Source of the DNA: Cinnamomum chago
Lineage: Eukaryota > Streptophyta > Magnoliopsida > Laurales > Lauraceae
DNA: 64,000 nt
Assembly: GCA_038049695.1 (NCBI GenBank)
Contig: CP142453.1
Span: 113,476,001-113,540,000, forward strand
Direction of reading: 5' to 3'
Shown: positions 36,601-48,700 of the stretch, one piece after another
How the letters are laid out: the number at the start of each line of letters is the position of its first letter
Numbering within the stretch: position 1 is the first letter of the stretch
Notes under the pieces: model-generated
Seen by the model: the letters and a program-made list of their open reading frames with translations, nothing else
Told to the model about the DNA's origin: nothing
Database searches by the model: none
Translations under genes and position numbers: made by a program

Positions 36601-39600
36601 AGAGAGGGGACCCTAGTCATGTGGGTCATGCTCGTGATTAGCACGGGTTATTGTGCTAGTATTGAGTTATAGAGAAGAAAATAACCATTAAATAGACTCA
36701 AAACTTCTTTTTCTTTTGCTAGGGAGGACTCAAGCTCATGCATTCTTGCTCCCTAAGGGAGGCATTTGGTGGTGTCCCTAACCAGATGGGCTACAGCCCA
36801 GGACAAATAAATCCAAAACTTCTTATTACTTGAAAAACTTATATAATGTTGCAAATCTTGACCCTTAATTCATTCTTGTACTCTAATCCTATCTCTTAAA
36901 ATAAACAATCCAAGTGAAGTTTTTTTAACATGTTTCAAAATAAAACGAGAATTAAATTTCTTCCAAAATACTCCTTTGTCACTACCTATACCTCATCCAT
37001 AAATATGCCATGACTTTTTTTAAAATTATTATTATGTCCGTCATGCCATGGTTGGATTGATAAAAAGAAAGTTCAATTATCCATTCATTTTAAGTAATTT
37101 CATATTGTTTGCACTTCCTCTTGATAGATGAAAATCTTCTTCAATGAAGAAAAAAGATGAAACATGAATTTGCTACATGATTGTATCGGTTGATAAATGA
37201 GGTCAAAATTCACCCTCAGCCGGGTGGGCTATACCAATATACCATCCATGCACCATTTTGTGGGAGTCTCACTTCTCAGAGTCTTGGTAAATGATTATTG
37301 GAAATGGTTGATTCACTAGTTTTTTGAAATCAACATTAAGATTATCTCAACAATCTTAATTATTACCCATTAAAAAAGATGATCTTAAAAGTGTAAATAT
37401 TTCTTTTTTTTTATAACTTAAAAGGGTAAATATGGATCATGTATTTCATCTGTATTGTTCAGTTTAATTTATTGTCTCATTCTATGGACTTTTAAATTTT
37501 AGTGGTGTATTTTATTTAATTGTTTGATGACAATCTGCATATGTTTTGTTTTCCTAATTCCATTAGAGATCATTGGCATCATACATAAGAAGACATGCTT
37601 GCTCGAATGCAAGGACTGAAGATTTATGGGCTGTTCTTGGGGAAGAATCTGGTGAACCTGTGAACATGCTAATGAATTCATGGACAAAACAAAAAGGATA
37701 CCCAGTCATCTACGTAAACATCAAAGATAAAAAATTGGAGTTTGAGCAGGTATGCTATGCTAATGATCACTTGTTAAATGTTGAAACACACATCGAGACA
37801 TGGAAATTTTATTATGATGGCTGTCTTATAAATTCTGTGAGAACTAGTTTGTGACTCTCACATGGAGCACTTTATTATCAATCAACCATCCTCACACTCA
37901 ATAATCCCCATAAATTGGCACCCACCTAATTTTGACACTCATTTGACTATTGACTGTTGGATTGAAACACCCTTCTTTCCATATATTTTCACCATTGATC
38001 TTTGAGCCTCAAAATCCATATCGTTAAAGATCTTCTGTTGATTTTTTGGGGCATCCATAATCCATGCATAAACGTTCTCATCCCCCACTACCCTCCATAA
38101 GTGAATCCAGGTGGGCCCATAAAAATGGTTCTCTTATAGAAAACTGAAATGTTCTCATGTGTACAAAGCCTCTATATATATAGATGAGAGAAAAGGAGAG
38201 GATCATTTTTAATGCCCATTTCATTACAATAAGATCAACAGGTGTTTCTACTTTTGGGGCCACCTGAATGCAGGCTAATTGATGGAGGTATAGTGGGAAT
38301 AACAAGGCAATGGCATAATGGATGGGGGATGGATGAAGATTTGCAATGCCCATCGCATTACAAGATCAACTGGTATTTCTTCTTTTAGGGCCACCTGGAT
38401 GCAGACTAATTGATGGAGTTATAGTGGGAATAACAGGGCAATGGCATCTCGGATGGGGAATGGATGAAATTTACTCTAATTGGATAATTGTAGCCATGTA
38501 TCCAATGGCTTGCAAAATGGATGCTTTGAGCAAATTCTTCTCTCTATTTTAAGCAGGGGCAGAACCAGCATTTTTGTTTAGGAGGGGACAAAGAAGAAAA
38601 AGCTTCAAATAAAATCACAAGACCAAAGTAGAACTATATTTCTTTATCCATGGTGGATAAGACTCATGATTGAGTTAAAATTTTATGAAATAATAGTACG
38701 CAAATAGAAATGGATTTTTAGCGGATTAGATTTCAATATGAGCCACAAAGATTGAAAATACATAATAACCTACAGGGGAACAATACATCTACCCAATGTA
38801 CATAAATAAACTTTGTAAAAGATAAAGTGAGTTCTTCATTTCTTCTTCTTCTTTACTCGTACCTGGATCTCTAGCTCTCTGCAACCTAAAGTGTCCACCA
38901 AGCCGTGCTCTCTGCCTCTCTCCTCTTCCTCTCATCGATCACAAGATTTGGGGGCAGCAAGTGCAGATAGGTTTTAATGAAAAATTTCTACCCTAATCTC
39001 CATCAAGCCTGCTTTATTTGTTCTCTTTTCCTTTTCATTTTAAGTTTTCCCTGAAATCATGTTTTTGTTTTCTATTTCTCATAATCAAAATGATGTAAAA
39101 ACATTCCATTAAGATGGAGGGGCCATACCACCCAGTTCTGCCCCTGGTTTTAATGTACAACCATCCAAAGAGAGTGAAATTTAACATGTCCCCAATAAAT
39201 GATACCCCTTCACATCTCCTGAACCCCTTAACATCGCCATTCTTCCACTGAGCCACACGACATTCTTTGCAATGTATGATAATGCAACAGTTGTTACAGT
39301 TGATCACCAGTATATAATATACGAACACACAACACACACACAGAGTTGCATGCATGTTGGTTTACAAAGACATCTTTCTAGTTTGCACTTTGCAGCATTT
39401 AGGTGGGTCTTGTGGTCTTAGTTTTTGTGAATTTTTTAGTGTTGGGTGGAGTAGATCTCTAATCTCTTTCAGCAAACCCCAGGTTGACTGAATATTGCAA
39501 TGGGTGGATATTGTGTAACTGATTTCATTCATTGCAGACACAGTTCTTATCAAGTGGACACCTTGGGGATGGGCAATGGATTGTTCCCATTACCTTGTGT

Positions 39601-40811
39601 TGTGGTTCATATGATACTCACAAGAATTTCCTGTTAAGGACTAAAGCTGAGAAGTTGGATATAATGGAGATTATTGATTCTTCAAATTGCAAAGCTAGCT
39701 CGTTGGAAACAAACAACCAAGGGGATAATAACAATCCCGATCGTGCTTGGATTAAAATTAATGTTGACCAGACCGGTTTCTATCGGGTGAAATATGATGA
39801 TGACCTCGCAGCCAGGCTGAAATATGCAATACAGGCCAACTGCTTATCTGCAACAGATAGATTCGGTAGTATAGCTATTTCCATGGTCATTTTTCCTATC
39901 TTTTGATGGACAGGCACTAACAAATTCTCATTGTCAGGCATCTTGGACGATTCATATGCTCTATGTATGGCTTGCAAGCAGACATTGTCTTCTTTGTTTT
40001 CCTTGATGGATGCTTACAGAGAGGAGCTGAATTATACAGTGCTGTCTCAGTTGATCAATGTAATATTTTCCTCCAGTATGTCTTATTTGTGTTTTCTTAA
40101 TCTTGCCATCGAGAATAGTTTTGTGATTTCTCCCCTCTCCAGGTAAGTTGGAAAATTGCAACAATTGCTGTTGATGCCATTCCTGAATCATCAGATGACA
40201 TCAAAAAGTTTTTCATCAATCTTCTCCAATTTTCTGCAGGGTTAGTGTTCTACACACTTTCTATTTGACACATGTATTTACTTGATGTCTACAGCAGTCT
40301 CCTTTCGTGTGTTCATAGCATTGAGCATCTACTGCTTTGCTGTGGCGTTTTGTTGTCTTGTGTGTGAAAGCCATCCTAGCCTTTATTAGGTATTTGTATT
40401 CTCTTCATGAACATTAAGGGTTAACTAAGGGGGTCAGGAATGAATGGGGTTATAGCCTACGGACAAGTATACCTGTGAACACCACCATAAGTTTTGTGGG
40501 AACAGTACAACCCACAGTGCGACTCAGGTTGGGCCTGGCTGGGTCAGGTTGGGCTCAACTTGGACCAAACTTGACTATATATACCCTTAAACCTATACCT
40601 GGACTTCTTATAGCACTCTTCACGTCTATGCTTGAATCTGCAGTAGTTACATGGGAACACTACAAGCTGCACTGCAAGTTGGGTCAGGTCAGCTTAGGCT
40701 CAACTATGACCCAGCATGACTGTATATGCCCTTAACCTATTCCTGGACCTAAGCCAACTTACAACTTGAAACCTACCTGACTATATTTACGACTTGAAAC
40801 TTACAACTTGG

Positions 40812-40844
<33 letters not shown>

Positions 40845-43800
40845 GTTAGTTCAGTATGTTTGCTGAGCTGAAACAACCAAACTAAGAAACTGCTGGGTTT
40901 TTAGAATAAGGGGGCATCTTTATGGATTTAAGTCCAATCTAAAATCGTAAAATTCCTTAAACATTTTAAATCCTATCAGAGTTCCCTCCAGCAAATGGCT
41001 CATCAAAAATCATTTTGGAAATCAAAACTCTATCAACCCTAGAGAGAGAGAGAGAGAGAGCTTCATTGAGTTCCAAGAAAGATATTTCATGACTAGTGAG
41101 TTTCAAGAATGAATAAGAATATTAGGATAATATTATATTTGAGTATACTCCAAATGTCAATCAAAGTAATGACTAGGATATCTATAGAAAAACTGCAGAA
41201 TGATATCAGTTTTGCCTTCTAGAAAAATCAGGGATGTCATCTCAAGAATCCCTTCTCATTGAGGAATCTTGAATGGCTCATCAAAGTTGTAGCATATTAG
41301 GCATCCATATGTATGATTCCCACTAGTCACTGTAATCCCAAAGCTTATGACAATAGGAAAAAGATGATCATCTTGAAAAGCTTTTTCCTCCTCCCTTTTC
41401 AAGTGAGGATTTAAAAAAAAAATTGCACCTTCACCACTGGTTATACAAAAGAGGGAAAAAGTGAAACTGCAGCAACAAATTTCATCTTCTGTTTTTTCCT
41501 GATTGGTAAGCCTCATTGTATGTTTACACATTTTCTGTTATGCTTGGGAAGGTATAGTGTGTTAATAGTTGTAGTGAAAAGAAGTTCAAAGCAGGGATTT
41601 CCAACCACTTTGAAATGGATTCTTTCTGCACATGATAGAAAGGGTGGAGGAACAATGGCTTTCTTGCTTTTATAAAAAGGATTATAGAATTATGTGCTAT
41701 GATGCCTAGAGACGCATTGGATACGATAGGAACACGGCATAGATACAGAAGGGACACGGATTTTACAAATAAATAGTAAAGTATCGGATACAATACGCCA
41801 TGATACGTTGTCCATTTTGAAGTATCGGTGCATAATAGATTATGTGTATGTGCATATTGCATTTTGAACCCAACATAGTTAGGCCAAGGCTTTGATGATG
41901 ATGGTGATGATTATTTCATTTTTACTTTTATATAATGGGTATTTCCAAAAGTTTTTTAGAATAATTGTTTCATTTCAAGTTGGCACCTGTTCTATTCATG
42001 GATTTTCTTGCAATAAATGACATGATTTATTCATTTTGGTTTTACACAAAACGGTTTCTTTGTGGCTCTGTGCAGGAAATTAGGTTGGGATCCCAATTCT
42101 GGTGAGAGCCACTTGGATTCAATGCTGAGAGGGGAGGTCTTGACTGCACTTTCTTTATTTGGACATGATGCAACACAGACTGAAGCGGTTAGGCGTTTTC
42201 GTGCATTTGTTGATGATAGAAATGCATCATTACTCCCTCCTGACCTTAGAAAGGTTGTCAAATTCGAAATTATCAATTACATACTGTACTTGAACTATTA
42301 TCTTTTTCCATTTAAATGCCCCTACTGATACGTCATTCTCAAATATCTGTAGGCCGCATATGTTGCTGTAATGCAGACTGTAAGCAGTTCAAACCGACCT
42401 GGATATGAATCCCTTTTAAGAGTTTATAGGGAGACTGATTTGAGCCAGGAGAAAGTGCGCATTCTAGGTATGTCAATACTCAGTACTTGATTGGAAATGT
42501 AGCATTATATATGGGTCATCCTATTTTGCTTGTGATGGAGAATCTTGTTATACATCATGCTGTATAGGTTCGCTGGCATCTTGTCCAGATCCAAATATAG
42601 TTCTTGAAGTTCTGAATTTCCTCTTGACCTCAGAGGTATCATGGTCTCTTTTCTTATTGTATGAGTAATACACCATTCCCCAAGATTTTACTTAATGAAG
42701 GTGCTTACTTTTGTATCAAACACTTTACAGGTTCGAAGTCAAGATGTTGTTCATGGACTAGCAGGAATAAGTAGGGAAGGGTGTGAAGTTGCATGGAAAT
42801 GGCTGAAGGTATCTCCCAGTTTTCAATATAGGAACATTAACATTAAATCAACATTTTCATTGCTTTTATGACATTTTTGTTCCCATGGCAAACTACACTT
42901 TCTGATGGCTATTGGAATAATCTCTCTTCTTCCATTTCTTTCTGTTGTCTGGAACTGTGGTAGTCCCGCGCTCATTATTCAAATGGTATTTATTTTGCTT
43001 TTTGGAGGAGGTGAGCTAGGAAGATGTTTACCCTGTTCCTGGATAATGTACCACTTGGAATGCTTGTTCAAACTTCAAATGCCGCTCTTCTCATGATATC
43101 GGATTGTGCATGATATTTCATACCCAATCAACCAAAGAAGGGTAGGCTGGTATCCTTCTTATTTTCTTCTTAAACGAGAGATAGAATGTCAATGGCAATG
43201 AGAGCATTGAACATGGCTTTCTTGGAAAGCTGCCTTCATTAGCTGTGTTCTACATTGGCTTGAGTTCCCTCAAAACTTGTGATTAATTCCATGATTTTGA
43301 GCATGACTAGTGTTGCTTCCTGCTTTCAATTCAGCCCCCATGCATCCATCACATAGGCATTCATAACATTGTGCAGCTTCATTTTAGAACCATTGTCCAT
43401 GATTAGGAACAAAATCCTTCTGAAAAGAATACCAAATAACCTGGAAAGCTGAGAAACTGGTAGGTATATATTTTGAGTATTCAGTCGACAGCTCATTCCT
43501 TAGTTTTTAGGCTTTCTGAAACTAGAGAGCATTTGGGTTTGGTGAGATTCTCTCAAAAAGAACACAATGACTTGTGGGTACCACGTGGGTTCCAAATGTC
43601 AATGGGATTGAATCCTCTGTTAATTCTGTATCCCTGAAAAGCTGAATATTAGTTCAAATGTTTTTGAAAGTGGAAGACGTCATGTCTTTTGGTAAAATGA
43701 TAAGATGTGACGCAGTTTGATATCATTTGTTAATTCAGAATGTTTGCACCTGCCTTGTTCTGTGGGGAAGAAACTGAATCCTTTTTTAAGCAAGACCATA

Positions 43801-44571
43801 TTCTCTACTTGTTTTTATTGATGCTAAATGCTGATTAGATAAGAGATGAAATTTGGCCTTGGCTATCCATGGATCTGTTATTCAATTCCCTGCTTTTTCT
43901 CTAAACGTTGGAAGGGACTCTTTATGGATTTTTTTTCCCTATTTTCAACCCAAAGCAACTTCCAGAGACCATACAATCGAACAACATTGTACCATTAAAT
44001 CTCATAAATTTGCAGATAAATGATGCAGAAACAGCGTCAGTCGAACAACTTATACTATGAAGTCTCATAGATTTGCAAATAAATGATGCAGAAATGGCAG
44101 CAAATAACTGCTCGTTCTCTTTAACTTTCATAGGTTACATGATGCACAAATATTGTTTAGTTGATATCTAATGACGCTCCATTCATTGCTGGGATGTAGG
44201 ATAATTGGGATAACATCATAAAGACATGGGGTTCAGGATTCCTTCTTACCTGTTTCGTGAGTTACATTGTGTCACCGGTTTGTCACCAAACTCGCTTTTT
44301 GATGTTATACCTTCTCAAGTGACATCTTGGTCATCCGTAAGATTTTTAATTCTGAATGAAATGCTTCTTACTTTTAATGTTCCAGTTCTGCTCTGATGAG
44401 AAGGCAAATGAAGTGGAGGAGTTTTTCGCAACTCGTGCACAGCCTTCAATCACTAGGACATTGAAACAAAGCCTTGAGCAGGTCCGGATCAATTCAAGGT
44501 GGGTTCAGAGTATAAGGAATGAGAAATCCCTTCGCGAGGTTGTGAAGGAATTGACACAATGCAAGAAATAG
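24034..44571 (+). CDS. APM1: Aminopeptidase M1, puromycin-sensitive type (19 exons, 894 aa)
   Basis: M1-family zinc metallopeptidase that removes N-terminal residues. Arabidopsis APM1 is a membrane-associated enzyme linked to auxin transport. Exons: 24034-24264, 24365-24510, 24917-25019, 28861-29047, 29124-29217, 29602-29755, 30063-30167, 30268-30384, 34048-34161, 37567-37749, 39538-39865, 39938-40059, 40143-40240, 42076-42253, 42353-42467, 42568-42635, 42731-42808, 44200-44277, 44386-44571. All borders are GT/AG, phases agree, and the 2685-nt frame is open. GAMEN is at residues 276-280, the zinc motif HELAHQW at 312-318, and the third ligand Glu335 in WLNEGFATW. The C-terminal ERAP1-like region is complete through [10 protein letters not shown]. 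There is no signal peptide. The length is close to the Arabidopsis protein. Introns 3, 8 and 9 exceed 3 kb because of repeats. Exon 13 starts with GTAAGT. Confidence 0.95.
25020..27236. other. APM1 intron 3, left part
   Basis: No exon, repeat family or RNA gene was recognised between the exon 3 donor and the LINE. Short open frames such as that at 25737-25982 are not supported by any motif. Confidence 0.3.
27237..27826 (+). mobile_element. 5'-truncated LINE in APM1 intron 3, with target duplication
   Basis: The 16-base sequence TCAAGAAATACAAATT occurs at 27237-27252 and again at 27811-27826, bracketing 558 bp. The insert ends GATAAAAAAAT, a short A-rich tail. Inside, on the + strand, is a plant LINE C-terminal RNase [21 protein letters not shown] with its Asp, SNEAEVLAI with its Glu, and [12 protein letters not shown] with its second Asp. 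One frame change near 27500 separates this from [14 protein letters not shown] and the stop at about 27677. Truncation at the 5' end plus a long target duplication is the normal result of target-primed reverse transcription. Confidence 0.88.
28573..28800. repeat. Low-complexity tracts before APM1 exon 4
   Basis: A G-rich run (about 28600-28621), a (CT)n microsatellite (about 28748-28777) and a C-run (about 28780-28800) sit within 300 bases of the exon 4 acceptor. Other simple repeats in this gene are (AG)n at about 29517-29541, (CT)n at about 33583-33626, and (GA)n at about 40813-40841 and 41041-41060. Confidence 0.8.
30858..30970 (+). repeat. 39-bp tandem repeat, about 2.9 copies, in APM1 intron 8
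   Basis: ACATAAAATCATTTAGAG followed by TTTTCAATGAAGAATTGTATA starts at 30858, 30897 and 30936, with essentially no differences between copies. This points to recent expansion. Confidence 0.9.
31358..31396. repeat. Long poly-C tract in APM1 intron 8
   Basis: The tract is nearly uninterrupted C with two G interruptions. On the complementary strand it is a G-run that could form quadruplex structures. Its length in the reference may be affected by sequencing error. Confidence 0.75.
31740..32200 (-). pseudogene. Decayed LINE RNase H segment in APM1 intron 8
   Basis: Read on the - strand, [11 protein letters not shown] appears near 32185-32150, SNAISWVSS near 31970-31945, and LTNGMADA followed by a stop and AKQGL near 31790-31755. 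This is the same order as in the LINE at 27253-27810. There are multiple stops. An internal tandem duplication (TTTGATTTCATTGAAGAAGC twice, at about 31854-31915) interrupts it. Sequence further left on the - strand (32200-32760) may be upstream LINE sequence but is not clear enough to call. Confidence 0.65.
32926..33020 (+). repeat. Short tandem repeats next to the copia fragment
   Basis: TCAAAATCTATAGTAGAA recurs three times, partly with GCTGAATATCAT. The last copy runs directly into the copia coding remnant (GAAGCTGAATATCATTC, encoding EAEYHS). The duplication therefore includes the 5' edge of that fragment. Confidence 0.7.
33012..33363 (+). pseudogene. Ty1/copia RNase H remnant
   Basis: The frame from 33012 encodes [20 protein letters not shown], then [20 protein letters not shown] and [10 protein letters not shown]. 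This is the conserved C-terminal RNase H of copia polyproteins. It passes a stop at about 33258 and continues [20 protein letters not shown]. Everything upstream of RNase H is absent, so this is the 3' end of a truncated element. Confidence 0.88.
33364..33629 (+). repeat. Probable copia 3' LTR
   Basis: TGATAGGCCC begins just after the polyprotein remnant. The segment holds a TATATAGAC motif and ends in a (CT)n tract followed by TGCA, so TG...CA ends are possible. No second LTR or target duplication is present because the 5' part of the element is missing, so these limits are tentative. Confidence 0.5.
35334..35646 (-). mobile_element. LINE 3' end fragment, - strand, in APM1 intron 9
   Basis: On the - strand [17 protein letters not shown], the C-terminal end typical of plant LINE RNase H, is followed by about 170 bases of 3' sequence and an A-run (T-run at 35335-35346 on the + strand). 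Only about 300 bases remain, so the copy is strongly 5'-truncated. No target duplication was seen. Confidence 0.65.
35650..37566. other. APM1 intron 9, right part
   Basis: No exon or mobile element was recognised. The segment is AT-rich, with short runs only. Confidence 0.3.
38214..38475 (+). repeat. 131-bp tandem duplication in APM1 intron 10
   Basis: Both halves contain AAGATCAAC-GGT-TTTCT, GGGGCCACCTG or GGGCCACCTGG, ATGCAG-CTAATTGATGGAG and TATAGTGGGAATAACA-GGCAATGGCAT in the same order, about 131 bases apart. Scattered substitutions show moderate age. Confidence 0.8.
40470..40745 (+). repeat. Diverged tandem duplication in APM1 intron 13
   Basis: Two segments about 160 bp apart share GGGAACA-TACAA, GGTTGGGTC or GTTGGGTCAGGT, GGCTCAACT, GACTATATATACCCTTAA or GACTGTATATGCCCTTAA, and CCTATxCCTGGAC. 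Confidence 0.7.
43970..44105 (+). repeat. About 66-bp tandem duplication in APM1 intron 17
   Basis: TCGAACAAC...TCTCATAAATTTGCAGATAA plus ATGATGCAGAAA is followed by a second copy, TCGAACAAC...TCTCATAGATTTGCAAATAA plus ATGATGCAGAAA. Confidence 0.75.
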
Positions 44572-44642
44572 GGAGAGTGATGTGAGGAAAGTTGTGTTCT
44601 ATTATGTTTGTGTAAGTTTTAGATGACACTATAAAAGGGTGA

Positions 44643-44648
44643 AATAAA
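44643..44648 (+). terminator. Candidate polyadenylation signal of APM1
   Basis: AATAAA lies 72 bases after the APM1 stop codon, with further A-rich AAATAAAAGG just downstream. This position is normal for a plant 3' UTR. Confidence 0.55.
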
Positions 44649-45034
44649 AAAAGCTAAAAATAAAAGGTTATGTGAAATATGAATCGGATTAGATTTAAGG
44701 CCCATGAAATGTGGAAGAGTAGAACTGCTCCTTCGAATTTTGCATGTCAGTGGCTGGTCAGATGCTAAAGGAATCAAATAGGTCATGCTTGGCAAAATAC
44801 AGAAGGGCGGCTAAGAATGAGAGCGGGAGAGAGGGGTGGGGGGTTGCTTTTGGCAGGTTGACAGCTAGCATAAAGTTTTGTCACAGCACAAACATGAATT
44901 CTAAGACAACAATGTTGGGTGGATAGATTGGAATGGAGAAACATAATTCATGCAACTGACCTGCTTTGATGACGATGAGGAAAAGGAGTCATCATCTCTC
45001 CAATATTGGATATCTTTTTAGAGGAAGTCCACAT

Positions 45035-45080
45035 GGACCGAATGGGGGACTGGATTCTGGCCCGGTCCCCCATTCGGTCC
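45035..45080. repeat. Perfectly paired long hairpin downstream of APM1
   Basis: The left arm GGACCGAATGGGGGACTGG and right arm CCGGTCCCCCATTCGGTCC are reverse complements over 19 bases with one mismatch, separated by 8 bases. The arms are GC-rich within AT-rich DNA. It could be a short foldback element or a transcribed hairpin. No target duplication was noted. Confidence 0.85.
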
Positions 45081-45780
45081 AGGTAGCAGGGCTCATCTTT
45101 TTATGATATCAACCTATGACTTAAGATCAAAAGTCAATCAACTGAGATCAAGTGAATCAAAATTTACTTTTTGTTGCCTCTTTCATTGTCTCATAGATAG
45201 AAGTGGGTGCTGAACTTGAATGGTTACTAGGACATGACTTAAAAGGCACGTAAAATGGGGGTACATGTGTGAGTTAACTGTAAGTTGGAAGGTCTTTTTT
45301 TTTCCCATTATCAATTGCATATACACAGAGTAGCAGGAAACTATATCTGCACGAAAACAGATTGCAGGGCGCCCAAGTTTAAGGATCCAAGCCCTAGGGC
45401 AATTAGTCTGTCCTCAGGAAATGTACAAATGGAACCGAATGGCCATGAATAATGCAGGAATGGAGATCTTGCTTCACTTGTACCAAATTTTTTTGTCCAT
45501 ATCCTCAAGGGTTAAGTAAGAAAAGAACAAGAGTGGGTTATCTTGTTTTTTTTTAAATTAATCGATGCTTTGACTGATTTCTACTGTAAAACGATGATAT
45601 TCTCTTTAATCAAATGCAATTTTGGTTCGTACATTGTATTGCATCATCGCCGATAATTGCTCATCATTCTTGGTTTGGAATGTAATTATGCTTTAACTAG
45701 ATCTTACCCCTTGATTATCCATGCCATCGTCCAGATTGAATAGTTAAAAGGCTGCTAAGTTTTGGTACATGTCCAAGTAC

Positions 45781-48700
45781 CAGGGCCGGCCCTAGGCCTC
45801 GGCCACTTAGTTGGCCGCCTAGGGCCCCCAATTTTTGTAAAATTTTGGGGCCCCCTATTTTAGATATGGGTATATATATTTTGAATAGACTGATTTGAGA
45901 TTTGAGAGGGCCCAAATTTTATTGATAGGTCCATTAACACTATAATAACTAACCTAGAAAATTGCTCCTAGTTGCAGTAGACTGTTAGACTTCTACAAAT
46001 TAAGAAAGGGGAAGTCTGACTCTGTCTCTCTCTCTCTCTCTCTCTTAGACGGTTAGACTTCTACATTAACGGCAGAAAAAAAAAATTTGTTCAAGATATA
46101 ACGTCTCTCTCTCTCTGTGTGTGCATGAAGTTCTCTGCGTGAAGTTTCTGAACGAAAGTGCTGCCTTTTGCTTTTTGCTTGAATGTTGTTGTTACAAAAG
46201 GATCAATCTTACTGCCAACAGTACCGAAGAACGGACCAATACCAGGTTGTGTTGTTCTTGAACTTTTATTTTAGTTTAATTTAATTTTTATAAATTTTGT
46301 GTTATAATTTTTCATTGTAGTAACTGCAAGTTATATAATTAGTATGTCTACTCGAAGATATGATTCTGGATGTGAAAAACGTAAAAAAAAATAAAAAATA
46401 AATAAGATGAATTTATTGAATCTCAAAAAGGAGCACTCGATAAATTTGTTATTAGTGATAAACCAACAACAACAAAAAATTCAAATGATGATTCAACGAT
46501 TGAACAATTAAATAATATAGAAAAATCAACGGAATGCCAAAAAGATTTAAAAGAAAATGAAATTGGTAAAGAATGTGAATTTGTTAGTGAAGTAGAAAAT
46601 GATAAAGAATGTGAACATGTTAGTGAACTATTAGATTATGTTCCAATAAATATCTATGATCCAGGACAATGGAAAAATATTGACACAAAATTAAGAGATT
46701 TAATAGTTGAAAGAGGTCCTATTAGGGAAAATAATTTAGACTTTCCTAATGATGAAAATAATAGACATTTTTCTATTATATATTACACTCGAAAATTGTC
46801 AAACGGAGAAAAGCATGATAGAAAATGGTTAATATATTCAAAAGATTTAGATAGAGTATATTGCTTTTGTTGTAAGTTATTCAATTCAAAACCTAGCACA
46901 AGTCAATTAGTTAATGAAGGAACTAAAGATTGGAAAAATCTTAGTTATAAGCTCAAAACTCATGAAACAACTAATGAACATATTGCTAACATGAATTCAT
47001 GGGTTGATTTAGAAATAAGATTGTCAAAAAATAAAACTATTGATGAAAATATTCAAGAACAAATTAACAAAGAGAAAGATTATTGGAAAAAAGTACTTGT
47101 AAGAATTTTAGCTGTGGTAAAAACTCTTGCTAAAAATAATTTGGCATTTCGTGGGAAGAATGAGAAAATATATCAAGACAACAATGGAAACTTTTTAAGT
47201 TTAATTGAAATGATTGCGGAATTTGATCCAATAATGCAAGAACATGTTCGACGAATTAAAGATGGTGAAATTCATAATCATTATCTCGGGCATAAGATAC
47301 AAAATGAATTAATACAAATGTTAGCTTCTGAAATTAAAAGTGTAATCATTAATAAGATTAAAGAAGCAAAATATTTTTCAGTAATACTTGATTGTACTCC
47401 TGATGCAAGTCATCAAGAACAAATGACTCTTATACTGCGATGTGTAGATATTTCAACAAGTCCAATAAAAATAGAAGAATATTTTTTAGAATTTTTGGAA
47501 GTAGATGATACCTCTGGGAAAGGCCTTTTTGATGAACTTATAAATGTAATTAAAAAACTTGGACTTGATGTAAATGATGTAAGAGGACAAGGATATGATA
47601 ATGGATTTAATATGAAAGGAAAACATCAAGGTGTACAAAAAAGACTACTAGATATAAATTCAAGAGCATTTTACACACCATGTGGATGTCATAATCTTAA
47701 CCTCGTACTTTGTGATATAGCTAACTCTTGTCCTAAAGCTATATCTTTTTTTGGAGTATTACAACGTATATACTCATTATTTTCTTCTTCAACAAAACGA
47801 TGGAAATTAAATTTTACAAGATAATATATCTATGTTAACTCTTAAATCATTATCTCAAACGCGATGGGAAAGTCGTATCGAAAGTGTTAAAGCAATCAAG
47901 TATCAGACTCCGAAAATACCAGATGCTTTAATTCAATTAGCAAAAATTAGTGAAGATCCTAAAACAAGAAGTGAAGCCACATGCTTAGCTACATATGAGA
48001 TTGAAAACTTTGAATTTTTATTGGGTATGAATATTTGGTATGATATATTATTTGCTGTTAACACAGTTAGTAAAAATTTACAATCCAAAGACATGCATAT
48101 TGATGTTGCTATTGATCAATTAAAAGGACTTATTTCTTTTTTGGAATCATATAGAGAAAATGGATTTTACTCTGCTTTGATTTCATCAAAAGAGATTGCA
48201 CTTGAAATGGAAATAGAACCAGTATTTCGAGAAAAACGTAAAATTTTTAGGAAAAAACAATTTAGTGATACAATTGAGAATGCAGTAACACTATCAGCTG
48301 AAGAGTCTTTTAGAATTGAGTATTTTTTATTTATAGTTGATCTAGCTATTTCTTCGATCAAGAGTAGATTTGAACAATTCAAAATATATGAAAATATTTT
48401 TGGTTTTTTATTTTGTTTTAAAAAATTAAAATCCTTAGATGATGATAGTTTGAAAAGTTATTGTCTTAACCTTGAAACTTTTTTGAAGCATGACTTATTT
48501 TCTGATATTGATGGTTTAGATTTATTTCAAGAGTTGACTGTATTAAGAAAAGTTCTACAATCTGAAATTAATACTCCAGCTGAAACCCTAACTTATATAA
48601 AACGATTAGATTGTTTTCCAAATGCATGTATAGCTTTTAGAATATTGTTAACGATACCAGTAACAGTTGCTTTAGCGGAGAGAAGTTTTTCGAAACTTAA

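Noticed and set aside
45781..45850. Possible host gene promoter or CpG-rich island in the GGGCCGGCCCTAGGCC segment
   Set aside because: It is the terminal and subterminal repeat of the hAT element, matched in inverse orientation at 48886-48941.
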